A stretch of DNA of 37,602 nt from contig NZ_VUMI01000054.1 of NCBI RefSeq assembly GCF_009696275.1, positions 1-37,602 of the forward strand, in the 5' to 3' direction. Positions 8,599 through 17,056 of this stretch are shown piece after piece. The notes under the pieces were generated by a model. It was given only the letters and a program-made list of their open reading frames with translations. It was not told the origin of the DNA and searched no databases. The translations under genes and the position numbers were made by a program. The DNA is from Eisenbergiella porci (GTDB taxonomy: Bacteria > Bacillota > Clostridia > Lachnospirales > Lachnospiraceae). Every line of letters begins with the position of its first letter. The stretch's first letter is position 1.

Positions 8599-8702
8599 AG
8601 TATAACATATTCCTTATTTCCCGTGAATCACCGAACTTTACAAAATATCTCCCAAACATTACCCTGCCTCCCGTGGGAAACAGGCTCCTTTTCCCCTACA
8701 AT
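8599..8702. promoter_or_regulatory. Divergent promoters with a LytTR-type direct repeat
   Basis: On the minus strand TTCACG, a 17-nt spacer and TATACT (-10 at 8599-8604) can drive the regulator/kinase genes. On the + strand TACAAT (8697-8702) can be the -10 of the ABC operon, with no good -35, as expected of an activated promoter. Between them the minus strand carries TAATGTTTGG (8661-8652) and TAAAGTTCGG (8640-8631), 8 of 10 identical and 21 bp apart. Compared with the published LytTR consensus [TA][AC][CA]GTTN[AG][TG], the second copy matches fully and the first misses one position. Activation of the ABC operon and autoregulation are inferred. Confidence 0.65.
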
Positions 8703-8750
8703 AGAAGCATAAACACCGGACACAGCCCGGAAGAAAGAGAGGAATCAAAC

Positions 8751-9494
8751 ATGCTGTACGTAAATCATTTATATAAAAGCTATCACACCGGCTCCGCCAC
8801 CTATGAGGTGTTAAAGGACGTTAACCTCACCGTTGAAAAAGGCGAGTTCGTGGCTGTCATGGGGCCCTCGGGAAGCGGCAAAACCACATTGCTCAACTGC
8901 ATCTCCTGTTTTATCCCCCATGATTCCGGAGAAATCCTGCTGAACGGCACGCCGCTGGAGAATCTGGATGAAGCACGGCTGGCGCAGGTAAGAAGCAAAA
9001 ATCTGGGCTTTGTATTTCAGGATTTCTGCCTGCTGGACGGCCTGACGGTATTTGAAAACATCTGTATTCCCAAAATCATTCTTCATTCTCCTTATAAGCC
9101 CATGGAGGCAAAGGCCCAAAACCTGATGGAGCTGTTTGATATCACCGATATCGCGGACAAATATCCTGCTGAGATTTCAGGAGGGCAGAAGCAGCGCACC
9201 GCCGTTGCCAGGGCATTGATGAACCATCCGGATCTGATTCTGGCGGATGAGCCTACCGGCAACCTTGACAGCCGTTCCGGCGCCGCCGTCATCGGCGCAT
9301 TCCGGGAAGCCAAAGAGAAACTGGACGCCACAATTTTCATGGTCACACATGACAGCTTCTCCGCCAGCCACTGTGACCGGGTTCTTCTGATGCGGGACGG
9401 CCAGGTGCAGAAGGAACTGAAACGCCAGGGCAGCCGCCGGGAATTCATGGATATACTGCTTGATGAACTGAAACAACTCAATGAAAGGATGTAA
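8751..9494 (+). CDS. ABC transporter ATP-binding protein, BceA/MacB-like
   Basis: The 247-residue ATPase of a peptide-type ABC exporter. Walker A (MGPSGSGKTT) lies near residue 37, the Q-loop is in FVFQDFCLLDGLTV, the signature is ISGGQKQRTAVARAL, Walker B is LILADEPTGNLDS and the switch His is in MVTHD. The LDGLTVFEN and GNLDS blocks are usual in the LolD/MacB/BceA group. ATG 8751 is chosen because GAGAGGA precedes it; the frame is open further upstream but without a ribosome site. The stop is 3 nt before the permease gene. BceAB systems remove or sense cell-wall-active peptides. Confidence 0.92.
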   Translation: MLYVNHLYKSYHTGSATYEVLKDVNLTVEKGEFVAVMGPSGSGKTTLLNCISCFIPHDSGEILLNGTPLENLDEARLAQVRSKNLGFVFQDFCLLDGLTVFENICIPKIILHSPYKPMEAKAQNLMELFDITDIADKYPAEISGGQKQRTAVARALMNHPDLILADEPTGNLDSRSGAAVIGAFREAKEKLDATIFMVTHDSFSASHCDRVLLMRDGQVQKELKRQGSRREFMDILLDELKQLNERM

Positions 9495-9497
9495 ATC

Positions 9498-11606
9498 ATG
9501 ACACTGCATACCATTTTCCAACATCTCCGTAAAAATAATCCCGGCGAATACAGGCTGTTTCTTGGCTGCAATACCTTCGCCATTCTCCTTATTTCCTCTT
9601 TCCTGGCAGTTCTCACCAGCCTGCTGGTGCAAAGTGTCCTGCCGGAGGGCGGGGACTCCCGCAAGCAGGTTTACATCATATTTGCGGCGGCGCTCCTTGG
9701 CTGTTTTCTTTTTACCATTTATTCCTCATCCCTGTTTCTGCGTTATAAAAGCCGGGAAACAGGAATCCTGACCGCCATGGGGCTTCCCCGGAAAACCTAT
9801 ATGCGCTCACTGTCACGGGAGCTTCTTTCCCTCCTTGCCCTGTGCGCCGTCTGCGGAACTGCCGCCGGACAGCTTCTGTCCTTTATCGTCTGGCTCTGTT
9901 TTCTCCCGCTGGTAAAACAGTCCACCGGCGCCGCTTTCTCCATTTCAGCCCGGGGCCTGTTATATACTCTGCTCTTCGTAATTCTCATCGCCGTGTCCCT
10001 GTTTATCCAGGCCAACCTGTTTATGAAGCGCAGCAATGTGATCGAAATTATTCAGGAACAGCACAGAAGCGAGCCGCTGAAAAAAACAGTCACCCCCGGA
10101 TATCTGCTTTCCGGCTGCATACTTCTTGTATCGGGACTGTTTCTTGCGCTCTGCCTTTCGCCCCTTTCACTTCGTTTATTCCATAGAAGCCTGGGAAGCC
10201 TGCCCTCTGTTTTTTTCCTGCCTGCCTTCCTGGGAATTTACCGGATTCTGGTGTACTCCATTTCCTGCCATAAAAAGGGAGCGCGGCCCCAGCACTACTA
10301 TAACCATATCATTTCCTACAACATGATGAAATTCCTGGGCGCGCAGATGGTGCGCAGCATGTGTATCATTACCCTGCTGCTGTTCTGCGGTCTGTTCGGC
10401 GCCTTCTATGTCCCCACGCTTATGACAGGTCTGAATAACTTCAATGCACAGAATCCGGAGGATGTATCCTTCTTTTATCCGGCGGATTCCGGGGAGCTGA
10501 CAAAGGAAGAAATTTACCATATTGCCGGGGATTTAGGCGTAACCATTACGGCTTATCATGAACTGACCTTCCTGAATCTTATCGGCAGCTCTGTGGACAG
10601 AGATTACAATGATCAGGGTTACCTCATTGAAACCTACATGGAAAAATTCGGATACATGCAGTTTCTCAGTGAAAGCGCCTACAATGCCTATACCGGGGAA
10701 GCTGTCCGGGTTCAGCCCGGCACCTACCTGCTGCTTACCCATCCGGATGCCGCTGAAACAATCTGGGCACATTTTGACGACCTGGATCAGATTACGGATT
10801 TGAATGGAAATGCCCACCCTGTTTCCTTTGCGGGAACGCTTGTCTGCCATCAGCTGGTAGTGGGCCGAGGTTCTGACACCCAGGCAAGATACGTTCTCAG
10901 TGATTCTGATTACGCCATGCTGTCGGAAGGCGCTGTCGATAAAAACAAGACGAAACAGGTACTGTTTCAAACGGCGGATGCGGAGAATTCCTATGCCTTC
11001 GCCAGGGAGCTTTACCGTGCCTTTTCCGAGCGTGCAAGCTCTGAAATGCTTGTTTTAGGGAATTATGATCCCTATCAGCATGAGCAGGCGCGCAGCCAGG
11101 GAAAAGAGTACGGTTATGACAGAACGGTCACACTTTATCCGGAGCAGCCCGAAAGGGATTTTGATTGGAAATACGCACCTTATTTTAAAAAACTTGAACA
11201 AAAAATCTCTTTTGTCCGTCATGCTGTGTTTTTCCTTCTCTTTTTATATGTTGCCATTATCTGCCTGGCTGCCGCCGTCATCATTGCCTACACCAGAAGC
11301 CTTACCCTGGGTCAGTCCGAAAGGCTGGTGTTCCGGGATCTGAGCCAGCTTGGCGCGAATGCGGCTTTTCTTCGGGGCTGTCTTTCCTCTCAGCTTCGCA
11401 GGCTCTTCCTCCTTCCTTCCGTAATTGGTATATTGTCAGCTTACCTCTTTGATTTCTTTGTTATGTACACCAATGACGGCCATATTACCTCCGCGGAAGC
11501 TATGGCGCTTACCATCAATGGAAGCATCTGCCTGACCGCTGCACTGATGCTGGCTGCCGCATATGGCTATTCCGTAAAAAAAGCCTGCCGGGCCGCAGGA
11601 TGTTAA
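9498..11606 (+). CDS. ABC transporter permease, FtsX/BceB-like
   Basis: A 702-residue membrane protein with the BceB layout: about seven membrane segments in the N-terminal half (pairs near 24-80, 105-170, 200-245 and one near 290-310), a large extracellular domain of about 240 residues (roughly 320-560), and three C-terminal membrane segments. The block YKSRETGILTAMGLPRKTY is typical of FtsX-like permeases. The large outside domain is the part thought to recognise peptide antibiotics in BceB proteins. AAAGGATG at the end of the ATPase gene serves as its ribosome site, so the two are coupled. In this locus the partner regulator is LytTR rather than the usual OmpR-type BceR. Confidence 0.9.
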   Translation: MTLHTIFQHLRKNNPGEYRLFLGCNTFAILLISSFLAVLTSLLVQSVLPEGGDSRKQVYIIFAAALLGCFLFTIYSSSLFLRYKSRETGILTAMGLPRKTYMRSLSRELLSLLALCAVCGTAAGQLLSFIVWLCFLPLVKQSTGAAFSISARGLLYTLLFVILIAVSLFIQANLFMKRSNVIEIIQEQHRSEPLKKTVTPGYLLSGCILLVSGLFLALCLSPLSLRLFHRSLGSLPSVFFLPAFLGIYRILVYSISCHKKGARPQHYYNHIISYNMMKFLGAQMVRSMCIITLLLFCGLFGAFYVPTLMTGLNNFNAQNPEDVSFFYPADSGELTKEEIYHIAGDLGVTITAYHELTFLNLIGSSVDRDYNDQGYLIETYMEKFGYMQFLSESAYNAYTGEAVRVQPGTYLLLTHPDAAETIWAHFDDLDQITDLNGNAHPVSFAGTLVCHQLVVGRGSDTQARYVLSDSDYAMLSEGAVDKNKTKQVLFQTADAENSYAFARELYRAFSERASSEMLVLGNYDPYQHEQARSQGKEYGYDRTVTLYPEQPERDFDWKYAPYFKKLEQKISFVRHAVFFLLFLYVAIICLAAAVIIAYTRSLTLGQSERLVFRDLSQLGANAAFLRGCLSSQLRRLFLLPSVIGILSAYLFDFFVMYTNDGHITSAEAMALTINGSICLTAALMLAAAYGYSVKKACRAAGC

Positions 11607-11704
11607 ATCCCGCGGCATCCACTCCCGCAGCGACTGTATTACAGCTTTGCAGCTTATTCGTTTATTATAATTTTGTATCTGTCCAGGACGGCACATGATT
11701 TTGA

Positions 11705-12791
11705 TTATTCCCTGAGGCACACCTGCTCCAGGGATATGATTTTATCAGCGAAGTCCTGGTAAAATTTTTCTTCATGGGACACCAGAATCACGGTTCCCTC
11801 ATACTTCTCCAGAGCCTCCTTCAACGCCTCCTTTGCCAGATCATCCAGGTGGTTGGTAGGCTCGTCAAGGATCAACAGGTTCGCGGGCTGAAGCGTCAGC
11901 CTGCACAGCTTGACCTTGGCCTGTTCCCCGCCGCTTAAGGTAGAAAGGCTCTGCCCCGCCTTTTTGCTGTCTATTCCGCATCCGGCCAGATGTCTTCTGG
12001 CCTCTTTTTCCGTAAGCTGAGGAAACCAGGAACGGATTGCGGCAAGCGGCGTCTGTTCCGGCGTATCCCAGGAAAATTCCTGTTCATAGTAGCCGGTCTG
12101 TACGGCCTCCGATATACTGAAATTACCGTCCAGGGCCTGCAGCTGCCCCACCAGCGTCTTTAAAAGCGTGGATTTGCCGATGCCGTTGAAGCCTGTAAGA
12201 CAGCCACCGGATATGCTCCTTGTCCAGAAAGTTCGTGGGTTCATCCAGCAGCAGTACATCCGGATCCTCCAGCAGAAGCTTGGAAAGAATCACCTTGGCC
12301 CGCTGGCCCCCGCTTAAATTCCCCAGTTGTTTATCCATACCAATGGCTGTCAGCCCCAGCCCCTCCGCAATCCGCATTATCCGGTATTCAATGGAATAAA
12401 AATCCGCGGCTTCCAGCTGCTGCTGGTATTTTTCCGCTTTTTTCAGCGCCTCCTCTTCTCCGGCCGAATAGCGTTGATAAGCCTGTACCATCTCCTTCTC
12501 CTTTTCAAAAAGCGCCGAAAAAGATGCCTGCATATACTCCAGCACGGTCTGCTGCGCATCCGCCGCGGCATGCTGATCCAAGTAGTCACGGCTGATTCCC
12601 GGCTGCCACCTGATCTGTCCCTCATCCGGTATGGTATTTCCGGTACAGATATTGATAAAAGTGCTTTTCCCCACGCCGTTAGCTCCTACGATTCCCACAT
12701 GCTCTCCTTTGAACAGGGAGAATTCCGCATTTTTATATAAACATTTGTCACCATAGCTCAGTGACAGCTCCGTAATATCAAGTAAGCTCAT
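11705..12791 (-). pseudogene. ABC-F protein with internal deletion
   Basis: Two ABC domains of an ABC-F (ribosome-acting) protein remain. Domain 1 runs from the ATG at 12791 through Walker A (GANGVGKST), signature (LSGGQRAKV) and Walker B (VLLLDEPTNFLDKEHIRW). The reading then jumps near 12205 straight to Walker A of domain 2 (LTGFNGIGKST), in another frame, and continues through its signature (LSGGEQAKV) and Walker B to the stop at 11705. About 170 residues are missing: the H-loop of domain 1, the whole interdomain linker that reaches the ribosome, and the start of domain 2. Only a 222-residue fragment with an altered tail can be made from the first start. Total span is about 362 codons against roughly 520-540 in intact relatives. 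Function was probably antibiotic protection or translation control. Confidence 0.9.
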
Positions 12792-12891
12792 AATCTGTCA
12801 TTCCTCTCTTTTTGTGCCTGCCGCAGATATTTCCAATGCTTTTCCCGGCGTTTTACGCCCATCGCATTCTGCGTCCATACAAATATTTCTA

Positions 12892-12945
12892 TCAAAAAAG
12901 GCCCTGCATTCCTGCAAAGCCCTTCCGCATTACATCCGCTTCCAT
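12892..12945 (-). CDS. Leader peptide ORF overlapping the attenuator
   Basis: A 17-codon ORF, MEADVMRKGFAGMQGLF, with GAGGA 9 nt before its ATG. Its last nine codons run through the terminator stem, and its TGA lies at the end of the T tract. A ribosome on this ORF would therefore affect whether the stem can form. The position and length fit leader peptides of antibiotic-inducible ABC-F genes. Translation is not shown; a chance ORF is possible. Confidence 0.45.
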   Translation of the reverse strand: MEADVMRKGFAGMQGLF

Positions 12946-12992
12946 GCACAGATGTCCTCAGGCATTCTTCTCCGGCATTGTTGCCGCAGGAA
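12894..12992 (-). promoter_or_regulatory. Candidate transcription attenuator before the ABC-F gene
   Basis: On the minus strand a 9-bp stem (12921-12900, two G-T wobbles) with a GGAA loop runs into TTTTTT (12899-12894), a textbook intrinsic terminator about 100 nt before the ABC-F start. An upstream segment, TTCCTGC at 12992-12986, is complementary to GCAGGAA at 12915-12909, which spans the left arm and loop, and the adjoining AGGCC can also pair with GGCCT in the right arm. That would be an antiterminator. Leader attenuation of this kind is known for several ABC-F resistance genes. The switch here is inferred. Confidence 0.6.
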
Positions 12993-13411
12993 GGCCTGTG
13001 GTGTGCACAGATACGGAAAGGCCGCAGACAAAACATTGTCCGCGGCCTCTCATATATCACCTACAACAGCGCTCCGTAAAAAAGGAGCGGCACGGGAATC
13101 TTCGGAGAAAACCGGTACACAAACCAGACACACGCCGCCCCATATTCCAGGGCATACCGTGTGTATACTGCTGCGTCTGTTCCGTTTCTTCCGATGAACC
13201 GTTACTGCCTAATGATTAACCTCTGTACAATGTTTCATCGGTTCCAGTTGTACAGAGTTGATTCGCCTTGTAATCTTATCGGTTTCTGCTGTAAGTGTCA
13301 TTGGTAATCTCCTTTTCCCGCCGCTGCAAAAATCTGACAGTATAAAATCCGTTACTGTATGCGGCCCGGAATTTTTAACATCCTATCACAGCGCTTTCCA
13401 TCTGTCAAGCA
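12993..13411. other. Long leader/intergenic region before the ABC-F gene
   Basis: No large gene is seen. A GC-rich stem at 13020-13047 (11 bp, one mismatch) and a perfect 10-bp inverted repeat CTCTGTACAA/TTGTACAGAG at 13221-13257 add to the structured nature of the region. The second lies inside the small ORF at 13209-13301. With the attenuator, this would make a leader of about 500 nt on the minus strand. TATACT near 13340 (minus strand) might be a -10, but no -35 is convincing. Confidence 0.4.
13209..13301 (-). CDS. Small ORF of 30 codons, function unknown
   Basis: The ORF starts MTLTAETDKITRRINSVQ and is preceded by AAAGGAGAT with a 7-nt spacing, a better ribosome site than many real genes here. 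The 10-bp inverted repeat at 13221-13257 is part of the coding sequence. After the stop, another frame continues with a hydrophilic, plausible-looking stretch (SNGSSEETEQTQQY), so the ORF could also be the start of a frameshifted gene. Alternatives are a leader peptide of the ABC-F region or the remnant of a small protein. I do not recognise a family. Confidence 0.4.
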   Translation of the reverse strand: MTLTAETDKITRRINSVQLEPMKHCTEVNH

Positions 13412-13548
13412 GTAACAGTTCTGCCTTCGGCCGAACTGTTACTGCTTCCGCCCATGAAAAGTCGCCTTCGGCGAGGGGCGGATGCCTGCCGCCGCCATGC
13501 TTTCTCACGGTCTGCGCAGTAAATGCACAGACCTGCCTCAACTGTTAC
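13412..13548 (-). mobile_element. MITE copy 2, 137 bp, with 8-bp target duplication
   Basis: The same 137-bp element as at 4929-5065, in reverse orientation, about 88% identical, with the same 9-bp terminal inverted repeat. It is flanked by an exact duplication GTCAAGCA (13404-13411 and 13549-13556). Many differences between the copies are transitions. One helix shows a full compensatory change (T-A in copy 1 to C-G here) and one C-A mismatch becomes a T-G wobble. The different flanking octamers show two independent insertions. Confidence 0.88.
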
Positions 13549-13624
13549 GTCAAGCATCGTTAGCAGCTGTTGCCCGATTATGATGTCGGCCATTCCAGTC
13601 TCCCTCCATATAGCCGGCAAATTC

Positions 13625-14868
13625 CTAATATTCCCTCTGGATATCCTGATACATATCCATAATCGGCTGGCAACGCACTCCTGTTTTTCCCATGATATCG
13701 TCAAAATTATCCGTCATAACATCCACAATGCTGCCGTCAATGAGGCCGTCCTCTTTCATCTTGCCGATGATTCCCACAATACGCTCCCTGGAAAAGGCCT
13801 CCTTGTAGCTTCTTGTCCCTGCAAGCGCACTGACGATATCTGCGACAGCCACAATTCTTTCCTCCAGGCTGAGAACCATGGCCGTCAGTCCCAGGGGATA
13901 GCCGGAGTCGTCCAGCTTTTCGTGGTGCCTCATGGCAATTTTCCGTATTTTTTCTTCCACATCAGGGCCCAGGATCAGGCCGGTAAGCTCCACATGGGTG
14001 CGCATAATCCGCCATGGCCTGAGGGCTCAGCTTCCCGGGGAATTCCAGGCTTTCCACAGGGATTCCGATTTTTCTCAGATCATGAAGCAGGGAGCCGAAA
14101 TAAATATCACTCAGTGCCCTGCCCTTAAGCCCCATCCTCTTTGCAAGTTCATAGCTGATGCTGGTCGTGGTCATGGTATGGGTCACGGTATGCCTGCTTC
14201 TGAAATCAATGGTATAAATCACCATGTCCAGATATTTTCTTATCTCTTCCTTTGTGAAGGGAACCTTCCAGATTTTTTCCCATAGTTCAGCTTCCCAGGC
14301 TTCCCTTTCGGAGGAAAGCTCCAGGAAATCCTCCGCCAGCACAATATCCGCTATTTCAGGAGAATATCTCACTCCCCGTCCGGCCAGAAGGCGTCGTGCA
14401 AATTCCTGATAGCTGCAGCCTTCTTCCTCCAGGCACACATCCGCCCGGTCCGCTATATACATGATCTGGGTAAGCCTCTTATTTTCCGGGCTGACGCCGG
14501 GCAGCTCCTGCAGCCTGCTCCAGGTGGTATGATGGAACAGGACCCCCGGAGCCACTTCCTGCAAAGGCGTAAAATACTTAATGAACAGATAACCATAAAT
14601 GGAGTGTTCCTGCATATTTCTGGTTTCAAATTCCAGCATCCGGCTGATTTCTTCCGTTTTATAAGCGCCGATATCATGGTACAGAGCCAGGATGCAGATA
14701 TCCCGCATTTCCTTTTCCGTATAGCCGCCCAGCCTGGCGAGTATCCTGGATACGATACAGGCCACCCGGAACCCGTAGCCTGGCATCCACATAATTACAG
14801 GCGCGGCGGACTATTCCCAGCACGCCCCTGTTGTCAATATAATTACCATATTCAATCATATTCCGCAT
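13625..14868 (-). pseudogene. HD-GYP domain protein broken by two frameshifts
   Basis: The reading frame must be changed twice to follow this gene of about 414 codons. It starts near 14868 ([14 protein letters not shown]), shifts near 14775, runs through an N-terminal degenerate HD region (LALYHDIGAYKTEE) and the first part of an HD-GYP domain (LLHDLRKIGIP), shifts again near 14005, and ends with MRTHVELTGLIL, RHHEKLDDSGYP and a C-terminal helical part. HD-GYP proteins are cyclic-di-GMP phosphodiesterases; the HD and HHExxDxxGYP motifs are still readable. Gly in HDxGK is replaced by Arg. Its start overlaps the mtnA stop by 17 nt. Either a recent pseudogene or two base-calling errors. Confidence 0.8.
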
Positions 14869-15943
14869 TTTCTTTTCTTGCAAAAATTTCACGGAAGGAT
14901 TCCTCATAGGGCTCCCGCGCAATGCCATATTCCGTTACGATTCCTGCAATCAGGCTGTGATCCGTCACATCGAATGCAGGATTATATACCTTTACGCCCT
15001 CCGGCGCCATGCGTTCCCGATACCACATCTGTGTGACTTCCTCTGCAGGGCGTTCTTCAATATGAATATCCGCGCCTGTAGCCGTATTCATATCAATGGT
15101 AGAGGTAGGTGCGCAGATATAGATAGGCACGTTATAATAATTCGCAGCAATCGCCACCGAAGAAGTGCCTATTTTATTAGCGGTATCACCGTTACGGGCC
15201 ACTCTGTCACAGCCTACGAAAACAGCGTCCACCCAGCCGTTTTTCATTACGGTGGCCGCCATATTATCACAGATCAGGGTCACATCCACACCTGAGGAAT
15301 GCAGCTCATAGCTGGTCAGCCTTGCCCCCTGCAGCAGCGGCCGGGTCTCATCCGCAAAAACACGGAAGTGATAGCCTCTTTCCTCTCCCAGATAAATAGG
15401 CGCTGTGGCGGTTCCGTATTTGCTTGTGGCCAGCTGTCCCGCATTGCAGTGGGTGAGGATGCCGTCGCCGGGCTTCACAAGGGTAAGGCCGAATTCCCCT
15501 ATGGTTTTGCATACCCGGATATCCTCTGCCTTGATGGCATCCGCTTCCGTTTTCAGAAGCCGCTTGATTTCTTCCACCGATTTATCCCCATTGTCTGTCA
15601 CAATTTTTTCCATACGCTTCAGCGCCCAGGACAGATTTACCGCGGTGGGGCGGGACGAATCAAGGTATTCCTTCTGTTTTCTGAATTCGGCAAGAAAAGT
15701 GCTGTAATCCGCCGTATCTATCTGCTTGGCCAAAAGGTAAATGCCGAAAGCCGCCGCCACGCCAATGGCCGGGGCGCCGCGTACCTTCAGAAGATAAATG
15801 GCATCCCACATTTCCTGTGCAGTTTTCAGACGGATAATCTCCGTTTTTCCCGGCAGCTTTGTCTGATCTATGATGACAAGAGCGTCATCCTTATCATCCA
15901 GCTCTACCGTTTCGTACTCCATGATATTTTTATTCTCACTCAA
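14852..15943 (-). CDS. mtnA: S-methyl-5-thioribose-1-phosphate isomerase
   Basis: Catalyses isomerisation of 5-methylthioribose-1-phosphate to 5-methylthioribulose-1-phosphate in methionine salvage. The 363-residue protein has the family blocks [14 protein letters not shown], the catalytic Cys in [10 protein letters not shown], and the catalytic Asp in [22 protein letters not shown] at 15943 is chosen as start because a perfect AAGGAGGT lies 7 nt upstream; the frame is open further up without a site. No other salvage gene lies beside it, so it may act in a partial route or on related sugars such as 5-deoxyribose-1-phosphate. No SAM riboswitch is seen upstream. Confidence 0.95.
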   Translation of the reverse strand: MSENKNIMEYETVELDDKDDALVIIDQTKLPGKTEIIRLKTAQEMWDAIYLLKVRGAPAIGVAAAFGIYLLAKQIDTADYSTFLAEFRKQKEYLDSSRPTAVNLSWALKRMEKIVTDNGDKSVEEIKRLLKTEADAIKAEDIRVCKTIGEFGLTLVKPGDGILTHCNAGQLATSKYGTATAPIYLGEERGYHFRVFADETRPLLQGARLTSYELHSSGVDVTLICDNMAATVMKNGWVDAVFVGCDRVARNGDTANKIGTSSVAIAANYYNVPIYICAPTSTIDMNTATGADIHIEERPAEEVTQMWYRERMAPEGVKVYNPAFDVTDHSLIAGIVTEYGIAREPYEESFREIFARKENAEYD

Positions 15944-16069
15944 CTGTGTTACCTCCTTGTATTGCGGAGCAAAATGCCAGCCCTCTGACAAGCAGAGGAT
16001 TTTCCTCCGCTTAATGCATACAGGGCTTGATGCTCCGTCATCCTTCCGCTTATCAGGCAGGATGCCCTG

Positions 16070-16264
16070 TCAGCTTTTTCCGGGAAACTTGACTTCAGAC
16101 AGAAGGCCCCGAAGGGTCATCCCTTTTGCTTCCAGTGTTTCGTTCACCGCCGTTGCCGCAAATATCAGGAAAAAAATTCCCACAATAAGAAAATCCAGTT
16201 TTTTGGATATCTTCTTTTCCCAGACCTTCAGCTTATCTTCCCTGGTTTTCGCTTTCTTTGCCAC
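16070..16264 (-). CDS. Small single-pass membrane protein
   Basis: A 64-residue protein beginning MAKKAKTREDKLKVWEKK, very basic for the first 22 residues, then one membrane segment (LDFLIVGIFFLIFAATAV), then a short tail. It starts at GTG 16264 behind AAAGGAGG with a 7-nt spacing, which strongly supports translation. The positive N-terminus predicts an inside N-terminus and an outside C-terminus. It lies between ybaK and mtnA on the same strand with 60-130 nt gaps. No family is recognised. Confidence 0.7.
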   Translation of the reverse strand: MAKKAKTREDKLKVWEKKISKKLDFLIVGIFFLIFAATAVNETLEAKGMTLRGLLSEVKFPGKS

Positions 16265-16324
16265 TGCATTTCCTCCTTTCAGGATTCTCCGGACGCTGTC
16301 CGATACTTCGTCCGCCGTACAGTC

Positions 16325-16810
16325 TCAGTCAACAATAATATCCGCAAATTCCGCTGCCGCCGCTTTTGCCAGATCTGCCGGATCCAGTTCAATCTGGGAA
16401 CCGATGCGGCCTCCACTTACAATTACGGAAGGCAGGGACTGCGCGCTTTTTTCTATCAGTGTTTTATACTGTTTCTTCATCCCCACTGCGGTGCAGCCGC
16501 CGCGGATGTATCCTGTAACGGTATTGATATCCTTTACATGGAGCATTGCCACGGATTTCTGGCCCGCAGCCCTGGCCGCCTTCTTCAAATCCAGCTCCGT
16601 TTCTATGGGTATCACGAATACAAAATATTCTTTGGACGGGCTTTGGGTAACCAGAGTCTTGTATACCTTTTCATGAGGAAGGTCCAGCATATCCGCAACC
16701 TGTATACCATCAATAAATTCGCCGCATTCATAGGTGTAGTGGGTATAGGGGATTTTCATTCGGTCCAGAATGCGCATGGCATTGGTTTTTATTTCTTTTT
16801 GTTTTGCCAA
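16325..16810 (-). CDS. ybaK: Cys-tRNA(Pro)/Cys-tRNA(Cys) deacylase YbaK
   Basis: A 161-residue trans-editing enzyme that hydrolyses mischarged Cys-tRNA(Pro). It matches the YbaK/EbsC family over its full length: KTNAMRILDRMKIPYTHYTYE, FIDGIQVADMLDLPHEKVYKTLV, FVIPIETELDLKKAA with the conserved Lys, and GYIRGGCTAVGMKK and SGGRIGSQIELDP near the end. TTG 16810 is preferred over GTG 16819 because AGAGG lies 8 nt before it and the GTG overlaps that site. It seems to stand as its own unit. Confidence 0.93.
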   Translation of the reverse strand: MAKQKEIKTNAMRILDRMKIPYTHYTYECGEFIDGIQVADMLDLPHEKVYKTLVTQSPSKEYFVFVIPIETELDLKKAARAAGQKSVAMLHVKDINTVTGYIRGGCTAVGMKKQYKTLIEKSAQSLPSVIVSGGRIGSQIELDPADLAKAAAAEFADIIVD

Positions 16811-17056
16811 TTCCGCCACCTCTTTCGTGTTTGTACCTGGTCATTATAGCATATCGGCGTTTGGACGTATACTGTGAAATGTGGAGGATGAAGGGAACGC
16901 AAAGAAATGGGATAACCGCTAAGTTTTCTCAGCTGTTACTAAGTGGCCGGAAAAGAGAAAAAGATCCGGAGAAACTGCCTTCCAGTCTCTTCGGATTCTC
17001 TTTATTACAGGGAATGTAAAACAGCATATCTTATTTGTTAGTTGCTATTGTTCTTC

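Noticed and set aside
8229..8750. Open frame extending the ABC ATPase upstream by 174 codons
   Set aside because: It has no ribosome site, overlaps the regulator gene and the divergent promoters, and the family start fits ATG 8751.
12788..13060. 90-codon minus-strand frame before the ABC-F gene
   Set aside because: It runs through the intrinsic terminator and has no ribosome site or family resemblance. The shorter 17-codon frame is better supported.
16930..17030. Imperfect hairpin between the Rpn and ybaK genes, resembling a terminator
   Set aside because: Pairing needs several bulges, and it lies upstream of ybaK's end only in the wrong orientation for a clear role; kept out for weak support.
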